Shown: positions 31,910-47,600 of the stretch, in pieces
How positions within the stretch are numbered: the first letter of the stretch is position 1
Layout of the letters: each line of letters starts with the position of its first letter
Source: Allodiplogaster sudhausi
Taxonomy: Eukaryota; Nematoda; Chromadorea; Rhabditida; Diplogasteridae
NCBI GenBank assembly: GCA_945643635.1
Contig: CALZFC010000301.1
Span: forward strand, 697,501-761,500
Direction: 5' to 3'
Length of the DNA: 64,000 nt
Translations under genes and position numbers: made by a program
The notes under the pieces: generated by a model
What the model was told of the DNA's origin: nothing
Database searches by the model: none
Seen by the model: the letters and a program-made list of their open reading frames with translations, nothing else

Positions 31910-34900
31910 AATTTTACTCCTAAAGTATTTAACGAAATCGAGTTTTGGAGGTTCATGAAACCAGCTCTAAATCACCGAAGCAGAGATGTGATATAACATG
32001 GTCAAGTCGATACTTTTGTGGGGTAAGTGTACAAAAATAATACGTAGAATACGCCTGTACTACTTAAAATTGTTGTCCTAAAGTATTTAACGAAATCGAG
32101 TTTTGGAGGTTCATGAAACCAGCTCTAAATCACCGAAGCAGAGATGTGATATAACATGGTCAAGTCGATAGTTTTGTGGGGTAAGTGTACAAAAATAATA
32201 CGTAGAATACGCCTGTAATGCTTAAAATTGTTGTCCTAAAGTATTTAACGAAATCGAGTTTTGGAGGCTCATGAAACCAGCTCCAAATCATCGAAGCAGA
32301 GATATGATATAATATGGTCAAGTCGATATTTTTGTGGGGTAAGTGTACAAAAATAATACGTAGAATACGCCTGTAATGCTTAAAATTGTAGTCCTAAAGT
32401 ATTTAACGAAATCGAGTTTTGGAGGTTCATGAAACCAGCTCCAAATCACCGAAACAGAGATATGGTAATAACATGGTCATGTCGATAGTTTTGTGGGGTA
32501 AGTATGCAAAAATAATACGTAGAATACGCCTGTACTACTTAAAATTGTTGTCCTAAAGTATTTAACGAAATCGAGTTTTGGAGGCTCATGAAACCAGTTC
32601 CAAATCACCGAAACAGAGTTATGGTAATAACATGGTCATGTCGATAGTTTTGTGGGGTAAGTGTACAAAAATAATACGTATAATTCGCCTGTAATGCTTA
32701 AAATTTTACTCCTAAAGTATTTAACGAAATCGAGTTTTGGAGGTTCATGAAACCAGCTCCAAATCACCGAAGCAGAGATGTGATATAACATGGTCAAGTC
32801 GATAGTTTTGTGGGGTAAGTGTACAAAAATAATACGTAGAATACGCCTGTAATGCTTAAAATTGTTGTCCTAAAGTATTTAACGAAATCGAGTTTTGGAT
32901 GTTCATGAAACCAGCTCCAAATCACCGAAACAGAGATATGGTAATAACATGGTCATGTCGATAGTTTTGTGGGGTAAGTGTACAAAAATAATACGTAGAA
33001 TACGCCTGTAATGCTTAAAATTTTACTCTTAAAGTATTTAACGAAATCGAGTTTTGGAGGTTCATGAAACCAGCTCCAAATCACCGAAACAGAGATATGG
33101 TAATAACATGGTCATGTCGATAGTTTTGTGGGTTAAGTGTACAAAAATAATACGTATAATTCGCATGTAATGCTTAAAATTTTACTCCTAAAGTATTTAA
33201 GGAAATCGAGTTTTGGAGGTTCATGAAACCAGCTCCAAATCACCGAAGCAGAGATGTGATATAACATGGTCAAGTCGATAGTTTTGTGGGGTAAGTGTAC
33301 AAAAATAATACGTAGAATACGCCTGTAATGCTTAAAATTGTAGTCCTAAAGTATTTAACGAAATCGAGTTTTGGAGGTTCATGAAACCAGTTCCAAATCA
33401 CCGAAACAGAGATATGGTAATAACATGGTCATGTCGATAGTTTTGTGGGGTAAGTGTACAAAAATAATACGTAGAATACGCCTGTAATGCTTAAAATTTT
33501 ACTCTTAAAGTATTTAACGAAATCGAGTTTTGGAGGTTCATGAAACCAGCTCTAAATCACCGAAGCAGAGATGTGATATAACATGGTCAAGTCGATACTT
33601 TTGTGGGGTAAGTGTACAAAAATAATACGTAGAATACGCCTGTACTACTTAAAATTGTTGTCCTAAAGTATTTAACGAAATCGAGTTTTGGAGGTTCATG
33701 AAACCAGCTCTAAATCACCGAAGCAGAGATGTGATATAACATGGTCAAGTCGATAGTTTTGTGGGGTAAGTGTACAAAAATAATACGTAGAATACGCCTG
33801 TAATGCTTAAAATTGTTGTCCTAAAGTATTTAACGAAATCGAGTTTTGGAGGCTCATGAAACCAGCTCCAAATCATCGAAGCAGAGATATGATATAATAT
33901 GGTCAAGTCGATATTTTTGTGGGGTAAGTGTACAAAAATAATACGTAGAATACGCCTGTAATGCTTAAAATTGTAGTCCTAAAGTATTTAACGAAATCGA
34001 GTTTTGGAGGTTCATGAAACCAGCTCCAAATCACCGAAACAGAGATATGGTAATAACATGGTCATGTCGATAGTTTTGTGGGGTAAGTATGCAAAAATAA
34101 TACGTAGAATACGCCTGTACTACTTAAAATTGTTGTCCTAAAGTATTTAACGAAATCGAGTTTTGGAGGCTCATGAAACCAGTTCCAAATCACCGAAACA
34201 GAGTTATGGTAATAACATGGTCATGTCGATAGTTTTGTGGGGTAAGTGTACAAAAATAATACGTATAATTCGCCTGTAATGCTTAAAATTTTACTCCTAA
34301 AGTATTTAACGAAATCGAGTTTTGGAGGTTCATGAAACCAGCTCCAAATCACCGAAGCAGAGATGTGATATAACATGGTCAAGTCGATAGTTTTGTGGGG
34401 TAAGTGTACAAAAATAATACGTAGAATACGCCTGTAATGCTTAAAATTGTTGTCCTAAAGTATTTAACGAAATCGAGTTTTGGATGTTCATGAAACCAGC
34501 TCCAAATCACCGAAACAGAGATATGGTAATAACATGGTCATGTCGATAGTTTTGTGGGGTAAGTGTACAAAAATAATACGTAGAATACGCCTGTAATGCT
34601 TAAAATTTTACTCTTAAAGTATTTAACGAAATCGAGTTTTGGAGGTTCATGAAACCAGCTCCAAATCACCGAAACAGAGATATGGTAATAACATGGTCAT
34701 GTCGATAGTTTTGTGGGTTAAGTGTACAAAAATAATACGTAGAATTCGCCTGTAATGCTTAAAATTTTACTCCTAAAGTATTTAAGGAAATCGAGTTTTG
34801 GAGGTTCATGAAACCAGCTCCAAATCACCGAAGCAGAGATGTGATATAACATGGTCAAGTCGATAGTTTTGTGGGGTAAGTGTACAAAAATAATACGTAG

Positions 34901-35440
34901 AATACGCCTGTAATGCTTAAAATTGTAGTCCTAAAGTATTTAACGAAATCGAGTTTTGGAGGTTCATGAAACCAGTTCCAAATCACCGAAACAGAGATAT
35001 GGTAATAACATGGTCATGTCGATAGTTTTGTGGGGTAAGTGTACAAAAATAATACGTAGAATACGCCTGTAATGCTTAAAATTTTACTCTTAAAGTATTT
35101 AACGAAATCGAGTTTTGGAGGTTCATGAAACCAGCTCTAAATCACCGAAGCAGAGATGTGATATAACATGGTCAAGTCGATACTTTTGTGGGGTAAGTGT
35201 ACAAAAATAATACGTAGAATACGCCTGTACTACTTAAAATTGTTGTCCTAAAGTATTTAACGAAATCGAGTTTTGGAGGTTCATGAAACCAGCTCTAAAT
35301 CACCGAAGCAGAGATGTGATATAACATGGTCAAGTCGATAGTTTTGTGGGGTAAGTGTACAAAAATAATACGTAGAATACGCCTGTAATGCTTAAAATTG
35401 TTGTCCTAAAGTATTTAACGAAATCGAGTTTTGGAGGCTC
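31910..35440 (+). repeat. Tandem higher-order block of about 1585 bp (10 monomers), 2.2 copies
   Basis: CAGAGTTATGG occurs at 32614 and 34199, TTTGGATGTTCATG at about 32894 and 34479, and TATTTAAGGAAATCG at about 33194 and 34779, all 1585 bp apart. A third partial copy is suggested by the CTCTAAATCACC monomers at about 35135-35300. Confidence 0.85.
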
Positions 35441-35649
35441 ATGAAACCAGCTCCAAATCACCGAAACAGAGATATGGTAATAACATGGTCATGTCGATAG
35501 TTTTGTGGGGTAAGTATGCAAAAATAATACGTAGAATACGCCTGTACTACTTAAAATTGTTGTCCTAAAGTAATTAACGAAATCGAGTTTTGGAGGCTCA
35601 TGAAACCAGTTCCAAATCACCGAAACAGAGATATGGTAATAACATGGTC

Positions 35650-37130
35650 ATGTCGATAGTTTTGTGGGGTAAGTGTACAAAAATAATACGTATAATTCGC
35701 CTGTAATGCTTAAAATTTTACTCCTAAAGTATTTAACGAAATCGAGTTTTGGAGGTTCATGAAACCAGCTCCAAATCACCGAAGCAGAGATGTGATATAA
35801 CATGGTCAAGTCGATAGTTTTGTGGGGTAAGTGTACAAAAATAATACGTAGAATACGCCTGTAATGCTTAAAATTGTAGTCCAAAGTATTTAACGAAATC
35901 GAGTTTTGGAGGTTCATGAAACCAGTTCCAAATCACCGAAACAGAGATATGGTAATAACATGGTCATGTCGATAGTTTTGTGGGGTAAGTGTACAAAAAT
36001 AATACGTAGAATACGCCTGTAATGCTTAAAATTTTACTCCTAAAGTATTTAACGAAATCGAGTTTTGGAGGCTCATGAAACCAGTTCCAAATCACCGAAA
36101 CAGAGATATGGTAATAACATGGTCATGTCGATAGTTTTGTGGGGTAAGTGTACAAAAATAATACGTAGAATTCGCCTGTAATGCTTAAAATTTTACTCCT
36201 AAAGTATTTAACGAAATCGAGTTTTGGAGGTTCATGAAACCAGCTCCAAATCACCGAAGCAGAGATGTGATATAACATGGTCAAGTCGATAGTTTTGTGG
36301 GGTAAGTGTACAAAAATAATACGTAGAATACGCCTGTAATGCTTAAAATTGTAGTCCAAAGTATTTAACGAAATCGAGTTTTGGAGGTTCATGAAACCAG
36401 TTCCAAATCACCGAAACAGAGATATGGTAATAACATGGTCATGTCGATAGTTTTGTGGGGTAAGTGTACAAAAATAATACGTAGAATACGCCTGTAATGC
36501 TTAAAATTTTACTCCTAAAGTATTTAACGAAATCGAGTTTTGGAGGCTCATGAAACCAGTTCCAAATCACCGAAACAGAGATATGGTAATAACATGGTCA
36601 TGTCGATAGTTTTGTGGGGTAAGTGTACAAAAATAATACGTAGAATTCGCCTGTAATGCTTAAAATTTTACTCCTAAAGTATTTAACGAAATCGAGTTTT
36701 GGAGGTTCATGAAACCAGCTCCAAATCACCGAAGCAGAGATGTGATATAACATGGTCAAGTCGATAGTTTTGTGGGGTAAGTGTACAAAAATAATACGTA
36801 GAATACGCCTGTAATGCTTAAAATTGTAGTCCTAAAGTATTTAACGAAATCGAGTTTTGGAGGTTCATGAAACCAGTTCCAAATCACCGAAACAGAGATA
36901 TGGTAATAACATGGTCATGTCGATAGTTTTGTGGGGTAAGTGTACAAAAATAATACGTAGAATACGCCTGTAATGCTTAAAATTTTACTCCTAAAGTATT
37001 TAACGAAATCGAGTTTTGGAGGCTCATGAAACCAGTTCCAAATCACCGAAACAGAGATATGGTAATAACATGGTCATGTCGATAGTTTTGTGGGGTAAGT
37101 GTACAAAAATAATACGTAGAATTCGCCTGT
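35650..37130 (+). repeat. Tandem three-monomer block of about 475 bp
   Basis: The deletion variant GTAGTCCAAAGTATT recurs at about 35875 and 36350, in the same A-B-B context. Further near-identical trimers follow to about 37130 without the deletion. Confidence 0.75.
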
Positions 37131-40100
37131 AATGCTTAAAATTTTACTCCTAAAGTATTTAACGAAAAAGGGTTTTAGGTTCATGAAACCAGCTCCAAAT
37201 CACCGAAGCAGAGATGTGATATAACATGGTCAAGTCGATAGTTTTGTGGGGTAAGTGTACAAAAATAATACGTAGAATTCGCCTGTAATGCTTAAAATTT
37301 TACTCCTAAAGTATTTAACGAAATCGAGTTTTGGAGGTTCATGAAACCAGCTCCAAATCACCGAAGCAGAGATGTGATATAACATGGTCAAGTCGATAGT
37401 TTTGTGGGGTAAGTGTACAAAAATAATACGTAGAATTCGCCTGTAATGCTTAAAATTTTACTCCTAAAGTATTTAACGAAATCGAGTTTTGGAGGTTCAT
37501 GAAACCAGCTCCAAATCACCGAAGCAGAGATGTGATATAACATGGTCAAGTCGATAGTTTTGTGGGGTAAGTGTACAAAAATAATACGTAGAATACGCCT
37601 GTAATGCTTAAAATTGTAGTCCTAAAGTATTTAACGAAATCGAGTTTTGGAGGTTCATGAAACCAGTTCCAAATCACCGAAACAGAGATATGGTAATAAC
37701 ATGGTCATGTCGATAGTTTTGTGGGGTAAGTGTACAAAAATAATACGTAGAATTCGCCTGTAATGCTTAAAATTTTACTCCTAAAGTATTTAACGAAATC
37801 GAGTTTTGGAGGTTCATGAAACCAGCTCCAAATCACCGAAGCAGAGATGTGATATAACATGGTCAAGTCGATTGTTTTGTGGGGTAAGTGTACAAAAATA
37901 ATACGTAGAATACGCCTGTAATGCTTAAAATTGTAGTCCTAAAGTATTTAACGAAATCGAGTTTTGGAGGTTCATGAAACCAGTTCCAAATCACCGAAAC
38001 AGAGATATGGTAATAACATGGTCATGTCGATAGTTTTGTGGGGTAAGTGTACAAAAATAATACGTAGAATTCGCCTGTAATGCTTAAAATTTTACTCCTA
38101 AAGTATTTAACGAAATCGAGTTTTGGAGGTTCATGAAACCAGTTCCAAATCACCGAAACAGAGATATGGTAATAACATGGTCATGTCGATAGTTTTGTGG
38201 GGTAAGTGTACAAAAATAATACGTAGAATTCGCCTGTAATGCTTAAAATTGTAGTCCTAAAGTATTTAACGAAATCGAGTTTTGGAGGTTCATGAAACCA
38301 GTTCCAAATCACCGAAACAGAGATATGGTAATAACATGGTCATGTCGATAGTTTTGTGGGGTAAGTGTACAAAAATAATACGTAGAATTCGCCTGTAATG
38401 CTTAAAATTTTACTCCTAAAGTATTTAACGAAATCGAGTTTTGGAGGTTCATGAAACCAGCTCCAAATCACCGAAGCAGAGATGTGATATAACATGGTCA
38501 AGTCGATAGTTTTGTGGGGTAAGTGTACAAAAATAATACGTAGAATACGCCTGTAATGCTTAAAATTGTAGTCCTAAAGTATTTAACGAAATCGAGTTTT
38601 GGAGGTTCATGAAACCAGTTCCAAATCACCGAAACAGAGATATGGTAATAACATGGTCATGTCGATAGTTTTGTGGGGTAAGTGTACAAAAATAATACGT
38701 AGAATACGCCTGTAATGCTTAAAATTTTACTCTTAAAGTATTTAACGAAATCGAGTTTTGGAGGTTCATGAAACCAGCTCTAAATCACCGAAGCAGAGAT
38801 GTGATATAACATGGTCAAGTCGATACTTTTGTGGGGTAAGTGTACAAAAATAATACGTAGAATACGCCTGTAATGCTTAAAATTGTAGTCCTAAAGTATT
38901 TAACGAAATCGAGTTTTGGAGGCTCATGAAACCAGCTCCAAATCACCGAAACAGAGATATGGTAATAACATGGTCATGTCGATAGTTTTGTGGGGTAAGT
39001 ATGCAAAAATAATACGTAGAATACGCCTGTACTACTTAAAATTGTTGTCCTAAAGTATTTAACGAAATCGAGTTTTGGATACTCATGAAACCAGTTCCAA
39101 ATCACCGAAACAGAGATATGGTAATAACATGGTCATGTCGATAGTTTTGTGGGGTAAGTGTACAAAAATAATACGTAGAATACGCCTGTAATGCTTAAAA
39201 TTGTAGTCCTAAAGTATTTAACGAAATCGAGTTTTGGAGGTTCATGAAACCAGTTCCAAATCACCGAAACAGAGATATGGTAATAACATGGTCATGTCGA
39301 TAGTTTTGTGGGGTAAGTGTACAAAAATAATACGTAGAATACGCCTGTAATGCTTAAAATTTTACTCTTAAAGTATTTAACGAAATCGAGTTTTGGAGGT
39401 TCATGAAACCAGTTCCAAATCACCGAAACAGAGATATGGCAATAACATGGTCATGTCGATAGTTTTGTGGGGTAAGTGTACAAAAATAATACGTAGAATA
39501 CGCCTGTAATGCTTAAAATTTTACTCTTAAAGTATTTAACGAAATCGAGTTTTGGAGGTTCATGAAACCAGCTCCAAATCACCGAAACAGAGATATGGTA
39601 ATAACATGGTCATGTCGATAGTTTTGTGGGGTAAGTGTACAAAAATAATACGTAGAATACGCCTGTAATGCTTAAAATTTTACTCCTAAAGTATTTAACG
39701 AAATCGAGTTTTGGAGGTTCATGAAACCAGCTCCAAATCACCGAAGCAGAGATGTGATATAACATGGTCAAGTCGATAGTTTTGTGGGGTAAGTGTACAA
39801 AAATAATACGTAGAATTCGCCTGTAATGCTTAAAATTTTACTCCTAAAGTATTTAACGAAATCGAGTTTTGGAGGTTCATGAAACCAGCTCCAAATCACC
39901 GAAGCAGAGATGTGATATAACATGGTCAAGTCGATAGTTTTGTGGGGTAAGTGTACAAAAATAATACGTAGAATACGCCTGTAATGCTTAAAATTGTAGT
40001 CCTAAAGTATTTAACGAAATCGAGTTTTGGAGGTTCATGAAACCAGTTCCAAATCACCGAAACAGAGATATGGTAATAACATGGTCATGTCGATAGTTTT

Positions 40101-43100
40101 GTGGAGTAAGTGTACAAAAATAATACGTAGAATACGCCTGTAATGCTTAAAATTTTACTCCTAAAGTATTTAACGAAATCGAGTTTTGGAGGCTCATGAA
40201 ACCAGTTCCAAATCACCGAAACGGAGATATGGTAATAACATGGTCATGTCGATAGTTTTGTGGGGTAAGTGTACAAAAATAATACGTAGAATACGCCTGT
40301 AATGCTTAAAATTTTACTCCTAAAGTATTTAACGAAATCGAGTTTTGGAGGTTCATGAAACCAGCTCCAAATCACCGAAACAGAGATATGGTAATAACAT
40401 GGTCATGTCGATAGTTTTGTGGGGTAAGTGTACAAAAATAATACGTAGAATACGCCTGTAATGCTTAAAATTTTACTCCTAAAGTATTTAACGAAATCGA
40501 GTTTTGGAGGTTCATGAAACCAGCTCCAAATCACCGAAGCAGAGATGTGATATAACATGGTCAAGTCGATAGTTTTGTGGGGTAAGTGTACAAAAATAAT
40601 ACGTAGAATACGCCTGTAATGCTTAAAATTTTACTCCTAAAGTATTTAACGAAATCGAGTTTTGGAGGTTCATGAAACCAGCTCCAAATCACCGAAGCAG
40701 AGATGTGATATAACATGGTCAAGTCGATAGTTTTGTGGGGTAAGTGTACAAAAATAATACGTAGAATACGCCTGTAATCATGAAACCAGTTCCAAATCAC
40801 CGAAACAGAGATATGGTAATAACATGGTCATGTCGATAGTTTTGTGGGGTAAGTGTACAAAAATAATACGTAGAATACGCCTGTAATGCTTAAAATTTTA
40901 CTCCTAAAGTATTTAACGAAATCGAGTTTTGGAGGCTCATGAAACCAGTTCCAAATCACCGAAACGGAGATATGGTAATAACATGGTCATGTCGATAGTT
41001 TTGTGGGGTAAGTGTACAAAAATAATACGTAGAATTCGCCTGTAATGCTTAAAATTTTACTCCTAAAGTATTTAACGAAATCGAGTTTTGGAGGTTCATG
41101 AAACCAGCTCCAAATCACCGAAGCAGAGATGTGATATAACATGGTCAAGTCGATAGTTTTGTGGGGTAAGTGTACAAAAATAATACGTAGAATACGCCTG
41201 TAATGCTTAAAATTGTAGTCCTAAAGTATTTAACGAAATCGAGTTTTGGAGGTTCATGAAACCAGTTCCAAATCACCGAAACAGAGATATGGTAATAACA
41301 TGGTCATGTCGATAGTTTTGTGGGGTAAGTGTACAAAAATAATACGTAGAATACGCCTGTAATGCTTAAAATTTTACTCTTAAAGTATTTAACGAAATCG
41401 AGTTTTGGAGGTTCATGAAACCAGCTCTAAATCACCGAAGCAGAGATGTGATATAACATGGTCAAGTCGATACTTTTGTGGGGTAAGTGTACAAAAATAA
41501 TACGTAGAATACGCCTGTAATGCTTAAAATTGTAGTCCTAAAGTATTTAACGAAATCGAGTTTTGGAGGCTCATGAAACCAGCTCCAAATCACCGAAACA
41601 GAGATATGGTAATAACATGGTCATGTCGATAGTTTTGTGGGGTAAGTATGCAAAAATAATACGTAGAATACGCCTGTAATACTTAAAATTGTTGTCCTAA
41701 AGTATTTAACGAAATCGAGTTTTGGAGGCTCATGAAACCAGTTCCAAATCACCGAAACAGAGATATGGTAATAACATGGTCATGTCGATAGTTTTGTGGG
41801 GTAAGTGTACAAAAATAATACGTAGAATTCGCCTGTAATGCTTAAAATTTTACTCCTAAAGTATTTAACGAAATCGAGTTTTGGAGGTTCATGAAACCAG
41901 CTCCAAATCACCGAAGCAGAGATGTGATATAACATGGTCAAGTCGATAGTTTTGTGGGGTAAGTGTACAAAAATAATACGTAGAATACGCCTGTAATGCT
42001 TAAAATTGTAGTCCTAAAGTATTTAACGAAATCGAGTTTTGGAGGTTCATGAAACCAGTTCCAAATCACCGAAACAGAGATATGGTAATAACATGGTCAT
42101 GTCGATAGTTTTGTGGGGTAAGTGTACAAAAATAATACGTAGAATTCGCCTGTAATGCTTAAAATTTTACTCCTAAAGTATTTAACGAAATCGAGTTTTG
42201 GAGGCTCATGAAACCAGTTCCAAATCACCGAAACAGAGATATGGTAATAACATGGTCATGTCGATAGTTTTGTGGGGTAAGTGTACAAAAATAATACGTA
42301 GAATACGCCTGTAATGCTTAAAATTGTAGTCCTAAAGTATTTAACGAAATCGAGTTTTGGAGGTTCATGAAACCAGTTCCAAATCACCGAAACAGAGATA
42401 TGGTAATAACATGGTCATGTCGATAGTTTTGTGGGGTAAGTGTACAAAAATAATACGTAGAATACGCCTGTAATGCTTAAAATTTTACTCTTAAAGTATT
42501 TAACGAAATCGAGTTTTGGAGGTTCATGAAACCAGCTCCAAATCACCGAAGCAGAGATGTGATATAACATGGTCAAGTCGATACTTTTGTGGGGTAAGTG
42601 TACAAAAAAATACGTAGAATACGCCTGTAATGCTTAAAATTGTTGTCCTAAAGTATTTAACGAAATCGAGTTTTGGAGGTTCATGAAACCAGCTCCAAAT
42701 CACCGAAACAGAGATATGGTAATAACATGGTCATGTCGATAGTTTTGTGGGGTAAGTGTACAAAAATAATACGTAGAATACGCCTGTAATGCTTAAAATT
42801 GTAGTCCTAAAGTATTTAACGAAATCGAGTTTTGGAGGTTCATGAAACCAGTTCCAAATCACCGAAACAGAGATATGGTAATAACATGGTCATGTCGATA
42901 GTTTTGTGGGGTAAGTGTACAAAAATAATACGTAGAATACGCCTGTAATGCTTAAAATTTTACTCCTAAAGTATTTAACGAAATCGAGTTTTGGAGGTTC
43001 ATGAAACCAGCTCCAAATCACCGAAGCAGAGATGTGATATAACATGGTCAAGTCGATACTTTTGTGGGGTAAGTGTACAAAAAAAATACGTAGAATACGC

Positions 43101-44689
43101 CTGTAATGCTTAAAATTGTTGTCCTAAAGTATTTAACGAAATCGAGTTTTGGAGGTTCATGAAACCAGCTCCAAATCACCGAAACAGAGATATGGTAATA
43201 ACATGGTCATGTCGATAGTTTTGTGGGGTAAGTGTACAAAAATAATACGTAGAATACGCCTGTAATGCTTAAAATTTTACTCCTAAAGTATTTAACGAAA
43301 TCGAGTTTTTAGGTTCATGAAACCAGCTCCAAATCACCGAAGCAGAGATGTGATATAACATGGTCAAGTCGATACTTTTGTGGGGTAAGTGTACAAAAAA
43401 ATACGTAGAATACGCCTGTAATGCTTAAAATTGTTGTCCTAAAGTATTTAACGAAATCGAGTTTTGGAGGTTCATGAAACCAGCTCCAAATCACCGAAAC
43501 AGAGATATGGTAATAACATGGTCATGTCGATAGTTTTGTGGGGTAAGTGTACAAAAATAATACGTAGAATACGCCTGTAATGCTTAAAATTTTAGTCCTA
43601 AAGTATTTAACGAAATCGAGTTTTGGAGGTTCATGAAACCAGCTCCAAATCACCGAAGCAGAGATGTGATATAACATGGTCAAGTCGATACTTTTGTGGG
43701 GTAAGTGTACAAAAAAATACGTAGAATACGCCTGTAATGCTTAAAATTGTTGTCCTAAAGTATTTAACGAAATCGAGTTTTGGAGGTTCATGAAACCAGC
43801 TCCAAATCACCGAAACAGAGATATGGTAATAACATGGTCATGTCGATAGTTTTGTGGGGTAAGTGTACAAAAATAATACGTAGAATACGCCTGTAATGCT
43901 TAAAATTTTAGTCCTAAAGTATTTAACGAAATCGAGTTTTGGAGGTTCATGAAACCAGCTCCAAATCACCGAAGCAGAGATGTGATATAACATGGTCAAG
44001 TCGATACTTTTGTGGGGTAAGTGTACAAAAAAATACGTAGAATACGCCTGTAATGCTTAAAATTGTTGTCCTAAAGTATTTAACGAAATCGAGTTTTGGA
44101 GGTTCATGAAACCAGCTCCAAATCACCGAAACAGAGATATGGTAATAACATGGTCATGTCGATAGTTTTGTGGGGTAAGTGTACAAAAATAATACGTAGA
44201 ATACGCCTGTAATGCTTAAAATTGTAGTCCTAAAGTATTTAACGAAATCGAGTTTTGGAGGCTCATGAAACCAGCTCCAAATCACCGAAACAGAGATATG
44301 GTAATAACATGGTCATGTCGATAGTTTTGTGGGGTAAGTGTACAAAAATAATACGTAGAATACGCCTGTAATGCTTAAAATTGTAGTCCTAAAGTATTTA
44401 ACGAAATCGAGTTTTGGAGGCTCATGAAACCAGCTCCAAATCATCGAAGCAGAGATATGATATAACATGGTCAAGTCGATAGTTTTGTGGGGTAAGTGTA
44501 CAAAAATAATACGTAGAATACGCCTGTAATGCTTAAAATTGTAGTCCTAAAGTATTTAACGAAATCGAGTTTTGGAGGCTCATGAAACCAGCTCCAAATC
44601 ACCGAAGCAGAGATATGATATAACATGGTCAAGTCGATAGTTTTGTGGGGTAAGTGTACAAAAATAATACGTAGAATACGCCTGTAATG

Positions 44690-47600
44690 CTTAAAATTTT
44701 AGTAATAAAGTATTTAACGAAATCGAGTTTTGGAGGTTCATGAAACCAGCTCCAAATCACCGAAACAGAGATATGGTAATAACATGGTCATGTCGATAGT
44801 TTTGTGGGGTAAGTGTACAAAAATAATACGTAGAATACGCCTGTAATGCTTTAAATTTTACTCCTAAAGTATTTAACGAAATCGAGTTTTTTAGGTTCAT
44901 GAAACCAGCTCCAAATCACCGAAGCAGAGATGTGATATAACATGGTCAAGTCGATACTTTTGTGGGGTAAGTGTACAAAAAAATACGTAGAATACGCCTG
45001 TAATGCTTAAAATTGTTGTCCTAAAGTATTTAACGAAATCGAGTTTTGGAGGTTCATGAAACCAGCTCCAAATCACCGAAACAGAGATATGGTAATAACA
45101 TGGTCATGTCGATAGTTTTGTGGGGTAAGTATACAAAAATAATACGTAGAATACGCCTGTAATGCTTAAAATTGTAGTCCTAAAGTATTTAACGAAATCG
45201 AGTTTTGGAGGCTCATGAAACCAGCTCCAAATCATCGAAGCAGAGATATGATATAATATGGTCAAGTCGATAGTTTTGTGGGGTAAGTGTACAAAAATAA
45301 TACGTAGAATACGCCTGTAATGCTTAAAATTGTAGTCCTAAAGTATTTAACGAAATCGAGTTTTGGAGGCTCATGAAACCAGCTCCAAATCACCGAAGCA
45401 GAGATATGATATAACATGGTCAAGTCGATAGTTTTGTGGGGTAAGTGTACAAAAATAATACGTAGAATACGCCTGTAATGCTTAAAATTTTAGTAATAAA
45501 GTATTTAACGAAATCGAGTTTTGGAGGTTCATGAAACCAGCTCCAAATCACCGAAACAGAGATATGGTAATAACATGGTCATGTCGATAGTTTTGTGGGG
45601 TAAGTGTACAAAAATAATACGTAGAATACGCCTGTAATGCTTTAAATTTTACTCCTAAAGTATTTAACGAAATCGAGTTTTTTAGGTTCATGAAACCAGC
45701 TCCAAATCACCGAAGCAGAGATGTGATATAACATGGTCAAGTCGATACTTTTGTGGGGTAAGTGTACAAAAAAATACGTAGAATACGCCTGTAATGCTTA
45801 AAATTGTTGTCCTAAAGTATTTAACGAAATCGAGTTTTGGAGGTTCATGAAACCAGCTCCAAATCACCGAAACAGAGATATGGTAATAACATGGTCATGT
45901 CGATAGTTTTGTGGGGTAAGTATACAAAAATAATACGTAGAATACGCCTGTAATGCTTAAAATTTTACTCCTAAAGTATTTAACGAAATCGAGTTTTTAG
46001 GTTCATGAAACCAGCTCCAAATCACCGAAGCAGAGATGTGATATAACATGGTCAAGTCGATACTTTTGTGGGGTAAGTGTACAAAAAAATACGTAGAATA
46101 CGCCTGTAATGCTTAAAATTGTTGTCCTAAAGTATTTAACGAAATCGAGTTTTGGAGGTTCATGAAACCAGCTCCAAATCACCGAAACAGAGATATGGTA
46201 ATAACATGGTCATGTCGATAGTTTTGTGGGGTAAGTGTACAAAAATAATACGTAGAATACGCCTGTAATGCTTAAAATTTTAGTCCTAAAGTATTTAACG
46301 AAATCGAGTTTTGGAGGTTCATGAAACCAGCTCCAAATCACCGAAACAGAGATATGGTAATAACATGGTCATGTCGATAGTTTTGTGGGGTAAGTGTACA
46401 AAAATAATACGTAGAATACGCCTGTAATGCTTAAAATTGTAGTCCTAAAGTATTTAACGAAATCGAGTTTTGGAGGCTCATGAAACCAGCTCCAAATCAT
46501 AGAAACAGAGATATGGTAATAACATGGTCATGTCGATAGTTTTGTGGGGTAAGTGTACAAAAATAATACGTAGAATACGCCTGTAATGCTTAAAATTGTA
46601 GTCCTAAAGTATTTAACGAAATCGAGTTTTGGAGGCTCATGAAACCAGCTCCAAATCATCGAAGCAGAGATATGATATAATATGGTCAAGTCGATAGTTT
46701 TGTGGGGTAAGTGTACAAAAATAATACGTAGAATACGCCTGTAATGCTTAAAATTGTAGTCCTAAAGTATTTAACGAAATAGAGTTTTGGAGGCTCATGA
46801 AACCAGCTCCAAATCACCGAAGCAGAGATATGATATAACATGGTCAAGTCGATAGTTTTGTGGGGTAAGTGTACAAAAATAATACGTAGAATACGCCTGT
46901 AATGCTTAAAATTTTAGTAATAAAGTATTTAACGAAATCGAGTTTTGGAGGTTCATGAAACCAGCTCCAAATCACCGAAACAGAGATATGGTAATAACAT
47001 GGTCATGTCGATAGTTTTGTGGGGTAAGTGTACAAAAATAATACGTAGAATACGCCTGTAATGCTTTAAATTTTACTCCTAAAGTATTTAACGAAATCGA
47101 GTTTTTTAGGTTCATGAAACCAGCTCCAAATCACCGAAGCAGAGATGTGATATAACATGGTCAAGTCGATACTTTTGTGGGGTAAGTGTACAAAAAAATA
47201 CGTAGAATACGCCTGTAATGCTTAAAATTGTTGTCCTAAAGTATTTAACGAAATCGAGTTTTGGAGGTTCATGAAACCAGCTCCAAATCACCGAAACAGA
47301 GATATGGTAATAACATGGTCATGTCGATAGTTTTGTGGGGTAAGTATACAAAAATAATACGTAGAATACGCCTGTAATGCTTACAATTTTACTCCTAAAG
47401 TATTTAACGAAATCGAGTTTTTAGGTTCATGAAACCAGCTCCAAATCACCGAAGCAGAGATGTGATATAACATGGTCAAGTCGATACTTTTGTGGGGTAA
47501 GTGTACAAAAAAATACGTAGAATACGCCTGTAATGCTTAAAATTGTTGTCCTAAAGTATTTAACGAAATCGAGTTTTGGAGGTTCATGAAACCAGCTCCA